DNA from: Paenibacillus sp. UBA6285
Lineage (GTDB): Bacteria > Bacillota > Bacilli > Paenibacillales > Paenibacillaceae
Direction: 5' to 3'
Length of the DNA: 5,007 bases
NCBI GenBank assembly: GCA_002438345.1
Contig: DJUJ01000164.1
Coordinates: 25,942 to 30,948, forward strand
Part shown: in pieces, positions 1 through 5,007 of the stretch
Layout of the letters: every line of letters begins with the position of its first letter
Position numbering within the stretch: the stretch's first letter is position 1
Made by a program: the position numbers and the translations under genes
Notes under the pieces: model-generated
Told to the model about the DNA's origin: nothing
The model's input: only the letters and a program-made list of their open reading frames with translations
Databases searched by the model: none

Positions 1-478
1 TCTTCACACCTCTTCCGAAAAAGGCATTATTAATGCCAGATTGCTTCATTAATTGTGGAGTCTGACCAACAAGACCAAAGGTATCCGGAAAATAACCGAT
101 CTTGGAAGGTTCTCCGTAGCGTTTCGAATCCTGATGACCAATCTGCATATTACGTACATTTGCCTCTCCGCTGGTAAGGAAAGCATCTTGCAGGATATAC
201 CAAGGTCCTATCAAAAGGCGACCTTCCGTAATATATTTCTGTAGACGCTCTTGATTTTCGGGACGAACTTGGAGGTAATCTTCCAGAATAATTGTCTGTC
301 CGTCAAGATAGAAACTCTTAAATTCACCATCCTCATCCAATCGGTCCAGCAATTCATCGACCAGTTTAATAAGGCGCACGTGATGCTTTTCATATGGAAG
401 ATACCATTCCCGGTCCCAGTGAGTATGGGAAATGATATGGGCAGTCTGAGGTTTAATAGATTTATTTGAACTTTCCAA
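1..478 (-). CDS. GH38 alpha-mannosidase, N-terminal 159 residues, cut by window edge
   Basis: The reading frame opens at a TTG and gives MESSNKSIKP..., running off the left edge after 159 codons. Bacterial GH38 alpha-mannosidases are usually about 850-900 residues, so roughly a fifth is visible. ISHTHWDREWY (16-26) is the family signature: H20 and D22 should bind the catalytic zinc. GYFPDTFG (128-135) holds D132, the expected nucleophile and third zinc ligand. YLDGQ (57-61), LIGPWY (89-94) and LTSGEANVRN (101-110) also match the N-terminal alpha/beta domain. No signal peptide is seen, suggesting cytoplasmic hydrolysis of alpha-linked mannose (alpha-1,3 in some characterised relatives). The start was chosen because AAGGAGG lies 8 bases upstream, the protein begins just before the first conserved strand, an in-frame TAG lies upstream at 512-514, and the next in-frame ATG comes after the zinc motif (residue 111). 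This start is easily missed, because an overlapping frame beginning at 501 gives an unrelated 96-residue reading. It follows the large hydrolase by 45 bases, probably in the same transcript. Confidence 0.93.
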   Translation of the reverse strand, partial: MESSNKSIKPQTAHIISHTHWDREWYLPYEKHHVRLIKLVDELLDRLDEDGEFKSFYLDGQTIILEDYLQVRPENQERLQKYITEGRLLIGPWYILQDAFLTSGEANVRNMQIGHQDSKRYGEPSKIGYFPDTFGLVGQTPQLMKQSGINNAFFGRGVK

Positions 479-486
479 AGTGAAGA

Positions 487-493
487 CCTCCTT
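487..493 (-). promoter_or_regulatory. Ribosome binding site of the GH38 gene, which decides its TTG start
   Basis: The minus strand carries AAGGAGG, a perfect anti-16S match, followed by an 8-base spacer and TTG at 478. The strong site offsets the weaker start codon and shows which frame is translated. The site lies inside the 45-base gap after the large hydrolase stop at 524-526. That gap (479-523) has no hairpin with a T-run, so read-through from the upstream gene is expected. Confidence 0.85.
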
Positions 494-523
494 ATATGCA
501 ATACGTTCTCTCTACAAAGATGT

Positions 524-3500
524 TTAATGTAGTAGATGTGGATAAGTTACATGGATCTCGACTTCCTGCGGGCGATAAACGCCAAGCAGATCTCCTTTAA
601 TATCCGTAGCGAAGAGAACAGAACGTTCTTGTTCCAACACGAACGAGTAGGTCCGGCCAGTGGCCGAATCTTTCACCTCGATCTTTGCATCCAGAGCATA
701 TTCCGACACGAAGGTGAAGAGACCACCCGTAGCAAAGCTCAATTTGCGTCCATAAATGCCCGCTAAGTCACCGCCGTTAATCCATTCAAAGTCAGACTCC
801 ACACGAGCAACATTCTTCGCGTAGCGGTACAGTGCAGCTGTAGTATCACTGCGGTCGTTCAATTCTACTGGCAGTGGACTCCATATGAGTCGACCTTTAC
901 CCAGCGGAATGTTCACGACACTATCTATGGTAGAACTTCCGATTCCGACAGATTCGTGAATCATCGTTTCCTTCACCAGCTCGGCAATCCGGCGGTGACC
1001 GAAAGAGACGGGTAGTACATGGCCTTGAAGGTTAAGTACTTCTTCGCGGCGCACATTACGCAATTCACGTTTGCCAAGAATATCACTCAAGCGCTCCGAC
1101 CGGTGCCAGTAGGCATCAATACCGAGCGGGCCAGTGGCAAGCAGTACCGCACCTGTCTCTTCAACGATGTGTAACAACCTTTCCATCGCTGCATCATCGA
1201 AGTTATGCGCGCTTGGCAGCATAATAAGCTTCACAGGATTGTTCTCCAAATCATCTAGGTGATATTCGGAAGCCCCCCTGAAAGGCATCTTAAGCTCATA
1301 CGACAGAATACGGGTAAGCTCGGTTGTAGCAGCAAAAGCCAACTTCCGGTTAGAGAAGTCGTTCGAATAAGGAAACACCACAGCAATCTCTTCCAGCTCA
1401 CGCTCACCAAATATATCACGAATGCCTTTTATAAACTTCCCGAAATCATAAGATACGTCCGCCTCTGGCTTTTCGGTTCCATCCGCTCTCAGTGCTCCGA
1501 TATGGGACTCATTCGCATTATCCATATAGAAATTCGTATTCCAGATCCAGTGTATGGCCCCTGCACCAGCAGTTCCAAAAGCATAAGCATACTTACGCTC
1601 GAGCAGATTCCGCAGTTCATACTCCGAACGTTTAGCTCGACCATCAGGAGTTTCTACATACATGACGCCAGTCTCCTGAATTAGGTTTGGCTTATTAGGT
1701 GTCTTGGCAAAGATGCCATCCCACACCAGATAGTCGTTAAACCACCAGGAATGCACAGTGCTGTAATCTACCGCCTCCTCATAGAAGAACGGCGAAGGTC
1801 GCTGCGCCCCTAGCCCTTCATCCTGACCAACTGTAACCATCTGAGCTGGACATTGCTCCTTAATGGTGTCATATAACTGCTTCACCCACCGGTTATGCAT
1901 CTCCATGGAGAACAGACAATAATCTAACCAACGTGTTCCCTTCTTGGCACTGTACATATCCTGTACATCGAAATTAATCTCTTTCGCTTCTGGCAGCCCT
2001 GCCGATGCAAAGTTCGGAAGCTGTGTGGGTGTCATATTCCAACGTTCTTGTAGCACTTCGATTACACCATGTCTATGTTGAAGCCATTCTACGAAAGCTT
2101 GTTGCTCAAAGCGATCATGACATGCACTCGGACCATCCGAGAAAATACGTGCCGGATCAAACATCGATGGTTCATTAATAAGATCCCAATCTACATTCGA
2201 AGACTGTTTATGACGAGATACAATAGAACGAATGAACCGCTTCTGAGCCTCTACACTTTGTGGGTCCAGATATGGATTTACTCCTCCCCACGTTTCCGGC
2301 GTGAAGGAGAAGAACGTAAAAGTCACCTGAAGATCATGTTTCTTCGCCGTCATAATAAAGGCATCAATCGCTCGCAATACCTCTTCTGAGACATGGCCAT
2401 CGTCTTGCATCACATTACGATAAGCCGTCCAGATCCCTGTGCGGATCCAGTTAATCCCAGCCTTCCGCATCTGACTCATATCGCGATCCCATACCCCAAC
2501 GTTCGGCAGAAATAGAAATTTTCGTGCCACATCACTCGTCATATAAGTCATACCCACAACAGGTAGCGGACGCCCATCTTTTATGAAATAATCTCTTCCG
2601 CTCGTAACCGGTTCACCTGCTGCCAGCAGCTCAGGGGCGTGCCCCCAGAACCCTTGACGTAGAGTACGGGCTTCGCCATCACTGGCTTCCGCTTCGCAGA
2701 CCACTTGGAATAGACCACTCCTAATTTCCAGAGGAATAGGCACACGAACAATGTTAAGTTCAGCATTAGCCTTCATCTCCAATTGCTGAGACCAGTGCAA
2801 GGACGGATCTGATTCATGCTCTACATGAATTGTAAATTTCCATGTATCTTCAATTCTCACAGAAGGCTTTGTCCGGTCAAGCTGCTGGATCTGAAGTGTC
2901 AGGGAAGCACGTTCTCCTGACTCATACGACGCGTAATTCGGCTTAACCCACATTTCTGTTACACCTTTGCCGCAGAAACTAGCCCACTTAGATATCGCAG
3001 ACAGCCCATTATCCTTCCATAAAGAAGACGTTGCAGTCGTATTTACGAACAGCCAGCGTGAACCTGCAAATAAACCAATCGTATTCTCCCAAAGAACTAT
3101 TGGAGCAGCAGTTTCCCGACCTTCATGCGTAATTCCTTTTAAAAGCGGGTAAATCCGTGTGCTCATTGGACCTGCCGATCCCATTTGATGTGGCAAATCA
3201 CTCGTCTTCGTCGTATGTGGCACAAGGTTCCATGTCTCTGCACTCTCTAGAAAAAGAGATTCTTGCCCCTTAAGCAGAGGAATGACATCCGATGCAAGCA
3301 ATGACTGGTTGCGCGAACATTCAACAGGTAGTGTCTCATGAATATACAGCTCTTGATGATAAGAAGTCTGCTCCGCTTCCACACGCCACTGCCCATCTTC
3401 CCAGCGAACGGGTTGTTTGAAGGGTGCACCCCCAATGCTGATCAGACCGCCACCTCTTTGTAAATATTCAAGAATGTCTATCCATGTTGATTTCGGAAAA

Positions 3501-3673
3501 TAGGGTGCATGCAGGTTGATGAAACAGCCGCCTTCGGTTTCCCTAAGCGCTGCTGCAAGCTGATTCCCGTTCACGATCGTACCGAACTCACTCATTGCGT
3601 TAATAGCTTTATTAGGAATCGAACTAGTAATCGGAAAATCAGAATCATAGAATATGATTACGGGTCTACTCAT
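524..3673 (-). CDS. Large multidomain clan GH-A glycoside hydrolase (GH42-like, family unassigned)
   Basis: This 1049-residue protein appears to be a retaining beta-glycosidase. Domains by eye: residues 1-235, alpha/beta fold resembling a GATase-like domain (strand PVIIFYDSDF, then GGCFINLHAPYF and LQRGGGLISIGG) with no catalytic Cys-His-Glu triad evident; about 238-345, beta-sandwich of Ig type; about 360-755, TIM barrel; about 760-955, second GATase-like domain like the GH42 trimerisation domain (LIMLPSAHNF, GAVLLATGPLG); about 960-1049, small beta domain. In the barrel, DLINEP places the acid/base at E501 and LIQETG places the nucleophile at E667; HSWWF (641-645) and HWIWN (708-712) fit strands 6 and 8. 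The segment FVEWLQHRHG...LQERWN (527-546) resembles the GH42 signature FxxWLxxKYGxxxxLNxxW. There is no signal peptide, so it is probably cytoplasmic. The ATG lies inside the preceding stop (ATGA), and the first beta strand begins at once, supporting this start. Mannosidase neighbours suggest a mannose-containing or N-glycan-core substrate, possibly a beta-mannoside; beta-galactosidase is an alternative. Enzyme class is fairly sure, substrate unknown. Confidence 0.8.
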   Translation of the reverse strand: MSRPVIIFYDSDFPITSSIPNKAINAMSEFGTIVNGNQLAAALRETEGGCFINLHAPYFPKSTWIDILEYLQRGGGLISIGGAPFKQPVRWEDGQWRVEAEQTSYHQELYIHETLPVECSRNQSLLASDVIPLLKGQESLFLESAETWNLVPHTTKTSDLPHQMGSAGPMSTRIYPLLKGITHEGRETAAPIVLWENTIGLFAGSRWLFVNTTATSSLWKDNGLSAISKWASFCGKGVTEMWVKPNYASYESGERASLTLQIQQLDRTKPSVRIEDTWKFTIHVEHESDPSLHWSQQLEMKANAELNIVRVPIPLEIRSGLFQVVCEAEASDGEARTLRQGFWGHAPELLAAGEPVTSGRDYFIKDGRPLPVVGMTYMTSDVARKFLFLPNVGVWDRDMSQMRKAGINWIRTGIWTAYRNVMQDDGHVSEEVLRAIDAFIMTAKKHDLQVTFTFFSFTPETWGGVNPYLDPQSVEAQKRFIRSIVSRHKQSSNVDWDLINEPSMFDPARIFSDGPSACHDRFEQQAFVEWLQHRHGVIEVLQERWNMTPTQLPNFASAGLPEAKEINFDVQDMYSAKKGTRWLDYCLFSMEMHNRWVKQLYDTIKEQCPAQMVTVGQDEGLGAQRPSPFFYEEAVDYSTVHSWWFNDYLVWDGIFAKTPNKPNLIQETGVMYVETPDGRAKRSEYELRNLLERKYAYAFGTAGAGAIHWIWNTNFYMDNANESHIGALRADGTEKPEADVSYDFGKFIKGIRDIFGERELEEIAVVFPYSNDFSNRKLAFAATTELTRILSYELKMPFRGASEYHLDDLENNPVKLIMLPSAHNFDDAAMERLLHIVEETGAVLLATGPLGIDAYWHRSERLSDILGKRELRNVRREEVLNLQGHVLPVSFGHRRIAELVKETMIHESVGIGSSTIDSVVNIPLGKGRLIWSPLPVELNDRSDTTAALYRYAKNVARVESDFEWINGGDLAGIYGRKLSFATGGLFTFVSEYALDAKIEVKDSATGRTYSFVLEQERSVLFATDIKGDLLGVYRPQEVEIHVTYPHLLH
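3670..3673 (-). other. ATGA stop/start overlap between GH125 and the large hydrolase
   Basis: The minus-strand bases ATGA contain the start codon ATG of the large hydrolase (3673-3671) and the stop codon TGA of the GH125 gene (3672-3670). The 4-base overlap shows the two genes share an mRNA and suggests coupled, roughly balanced synthesis. Confidence 0.9.
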
Positions 3674-4989
3674 AGAAGTCCATCCTTCATCGTTTTATAC
3701 ACAAGCTGAGAGAACAGACTATTAGACCAGGCAAACCATTTTCTAGTGAACGTATTCGGGTCATCGACATGGAACCCTTCATGCATAAATCCAGTATCCG
3801 CATCTGTTGCTTCTAGCATCGCAAGCATCGCAAGCTTCTCTTCCTTAGTTGAAGCTGTCAAACCCTGCATGGATAACGCCATATGCCAAATGTAGTCTTT
3901 CGGGGTATGCGGACTGCCAATGCCCTTAGCTGCTGTTCCTTCAAAATAAAAGGGATTCTCCTTGCTCAGAGCAAAGCGTCTCGTATTCTGGTAAATCTCA
4001 TCATCTGCCGTGACATAGCCGAGATAAGGAATCGACATGAGTCCTGGTGTTCCCGCATCATCCATCAAGCAGTAATTGCCGTAACCGTCGGTCTCGTAGG
4101 CGTAGATTGGACCGAATTTCGGATGACGGTAAATGCCATACAGCTTGATTCCGTGATCAATGTCAGCTTCTAATGCCTTAAGCTCTTTCAGAAATTCAAG
4201 ATCACGGAATACCCATTCTGCGAATTCCTGCATATGACGTAATGCAACAACAGCGAACATATTCCCCGGGATGTTGTAATGGAAATCGCAAGCATCATCG
4301 CTCGAACGGAATCCGGACCAGACCATCCCCGTATAATTCACAGGCATACCAAGGCCGTTGTTGCGCAGCGTATCTTCAGGAATTCCATTATTACGCGTAA
4401 AGCGGTAAGGAGATAATTCAGCATGGCGCTGCTCCGTTCTGAACAGGTTGAATATTTTAACCATTGCTGCCTTAAATCCAGCGTCGAATATATCAGTCTT
4501 CCCCGTTTCTTTCCAATAGGCATAGGCCAGACGCATGGAAAAACAGAGAGAATCGATCTCAAATTTACGCTCCCACACCCATGGGGACATCTCCGTAATA
4601 TCGCTAGTGCTCCAATGCCAATCATTCGCAGTTTCATTAAACGCATTGGCGTACGGGTCAATGTGAATATACTCAATATGACGTTTGATTAGCCCGCCAA
4701 TGATACGTTGAAGATCCGGATCGTTCTTAGCAAATGGCACATAGTGCATAACCTGTTCCACAGAATCTCTCAACCAAGAAGCTGGGATATCTCCAGTAAT
4801 TATGAATGTTGTTCCATCATCCATGAGCTTAGTCGTTGTCTCAAGCGTATTCGGAAAGCAGTTCTTGAAGAGCTGCAACAGTTTAGGTCGATGAGCTAAT
4901 TTCTCCTCTGCTTCATTCAACACTTCTTGAATCGCTTGTGGAAGCGGCAGCTTCGGCATAGAGATGGTTGGAAGTCTGAATTGTTCCAT
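3670..4989 (-). CDS. GH125 exo-alpha-1,6-mannosidase, complete
   Basis: This 439-residue protein has the length and motifs of glycoside hydrolase family 125, metal-independent inverting enzymes that remove terminal alpha-1,6-linked mannose from N-glycan or mannan fragments. Visible landmarks are GDIPASWLRDS (residues 66-76, the family signature around the sugar-binding pocket), NDWHWSTSD (122-130), WERKFEIDSL (139-148), SGFRSSDDACDF (225-236, where one of D231/D232 should be the general acid), YETDGYGNYCLMDDAG (298-313) and MHEGF (402-406, with E404 the likely catalytic base). The pattern of alternating helices and aromatic loops fits the (alpha/alpha)6 barrel of the family. No signal peptide is present: the N-terminus is polar and leads into an amphipathic helix, so the enzyme is probably cytoplasmic. 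The ATG start is supported by AAGAGGAG, 7 bases upstream. It is the first gene visible in the operon, and its stop overlaps the start of the next gene. The family call is confident; the exact linkage preference comes from characterised relatives. Confidence 0.93.
   Translation of the reverse strand: MEQFRLPTISMPKLPLPQAIQEVLNEAEEKLAHRPKLLQLFKNCFPNTLETTTKLMDDGTTFIITGDIPASWLRDSVEQVMHYVPFAKNDPDLQRIIGGLIKRHIEYIHIDPYANAFNETANDWHWSTSDITEMSPWVWERKFEIDSLCFSMRLAYAYWKETGKTDIFDAGFKAAMVKIFNLFRTEQRHAELSPYRFTRNNGIPEDTLRNNGLGMPVNYTGMVWSGFRSSDDACDFHYNIPGNMFAVVALRHMQEFAEWVFRDLEFLKELKALEADIDHGIKLYGIYRHPKFGPIYAYETDGYGNYCLMDDAGTPGLMSIPYLGYVTADDEIYQNTRRFALSKENPFYFEGTAAKGIGSPHTPKDYIWHMALSMQGLTASTKEEKLAMLAMLEATDADTGFMHEGFHVDDPNTFTRKWFAWSNSLFSQLVYKTMKDGLL
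3683..3687 (-). promoter_or_regulatory. Ribosome binding site of the large hydrolase, inside the GH125 3' end
   Basis: AAGGA lies 9 bases before the ATG at 3673 and is embedded in the last codons of the GH125 gene (the AAG GAT codons for K435-D436). Together with the ATGA stop/start overlap, this arrangement usually gives translational coupling: ribosomes finishing GH125 can restart directly on the large hydrolase. Confidence 0.75.
3815..3835 (-). repeat. Short in-frame 9-bp tandem repeat inside the GH125 gene
   Basis: The plus strand reads AGCATCGCA twice followed by AGC, a 9-base unit present 2.3 times. In the gene it encodes LAMLAML (residues 386-392) in a helix near the C-terminus. Being a multiple of three it keeps the frame. 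It is too short to be a mobile or regulatory element and may only reflect a helical heptad-like segment. Confidence 0.6.
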
Positions 4990-4996
4990 ATTTTCA

Positions 4997-5004
4997 CTCC
5001 TCTT
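4997..5004 (-). promoter_or_regulatory. Ribosome binding site of the GH125 gene
   Basis: On the minus strand AAGAGGAG precedes the ATG at 4989 with a 7-base spacer (TGAAAAT). This is a near-ideal Firmicute Shine-Dalgarno site and fixes the start of the GH125 gene. Only three more bases remain before the window edge, so no promoter or operator can be judged. Confidence 0.85.
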
Positions 5005-5007
5005 GAT

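Noticed and set aside
1..61. The GH38 frame ending at the left edge as a possible truncated pseudogene
   Set aside because: The frame is open to the very first base, with conserved motifs intact; the cut is the window boundary, not a mutation.
211..501. A 96-codon minus-strand frame starting at a TTG at 501
   Set aside because: It overlaps the GH38 start in another frame. The GH38 frame carries the HTHWDREW and YFPDTFG motifs and a correctly spaced ribosome binding site; this one has neither.
479..523. Possible internal promoter (TTGTAG and TATAAG-like boxes) in the gap before GH38
   Set aside because: The spacing is about 15 bases, and the putative -10 overlaps the Shine-Dalgarno site, leaving no room for a leader. 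It is better explained by an AT-rich intergenic gap.
536..766. A plus-strand frame at the 3' end of the large hydrolase
   Set aside because: It is antisense to the C-terminal beta domain, and I recognise no protein family in it.
1259..1684. A 141-codon open frame on the plus strand
   Set aside because: It lies wholly antisense to the TIM-barrel part of the large hydrolase, has no recognisable domain, and its composition looks like an antisense shadow. The minus-strand frame contains clear catalytic motifs.
4338..4676. A 112-codon minus-strand frame inside GH125
   Set aside because: It is an alternative frame of the GH125 gene, whose own frame contains all the family motifs. No domain or ribosome binding site supports a nested gene.

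Overview
The window is a dense, single-direction piece of a bacterial carbohydrate-degradation operon. All real genes lie on the minus strand, so transcription runs from the right edge to the left edge. Strong AGGAGG-type Shine-Dalgarno sites, a TTG start, a 4-base ATGA gene overlap and moderate base composition all suggest a Firmicute. Paenibacillus or a relative is my best guess, because such bacteria carry many intracellular glycosidases, but no marker in the window proves the genus.

Layout in transcription order: (1) 4989-3670, a complete family GH125 exo-alpha-mannosidase of 439 residues. (2) 3673-524, a 1049-residue multidomain protein with a clan GH-A (TIM-barrel, two-glutamate retaining) catalytic domain. 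It most resembles GH42-like enzymes, with a glutamine-amidotransferase-like (GATase-like) fold on each side of the barrel. I cannot assign a CAZy family or a substrate. (3) 478-1, the first 159 residues of a GH38 alpha-mannosidase that continues past the left edge. Genes 1 and 2 overlap by 4 bases, and genes 2 and 3 are 45 bases apart. The only non-coding DNA is 479-523 and 4990-5007. I see no terminator, convincing promoter, RNA gene, mobile element or CRISPR.

None of the three proteins starts with a signal peptide, so all probably act in the cytoplasm on imported oligosaccharides. GH125 enzymes remove alpha-1,6-linked mannose, and bacterial GH38 enzymes remove other alpha-linked mannose, often alpha-1,3. 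The pair is known from Streptococcus and Clostridium as an N-glycan or alpha-mannan processing module. The unassigned middle enzyme is the point of interest. Its place between two mannosidases suggests it attacks the residue left after the alpha-mannoses are gone, for example a beta-mannoside or another beta-linked core sugar, but that is inference from context.
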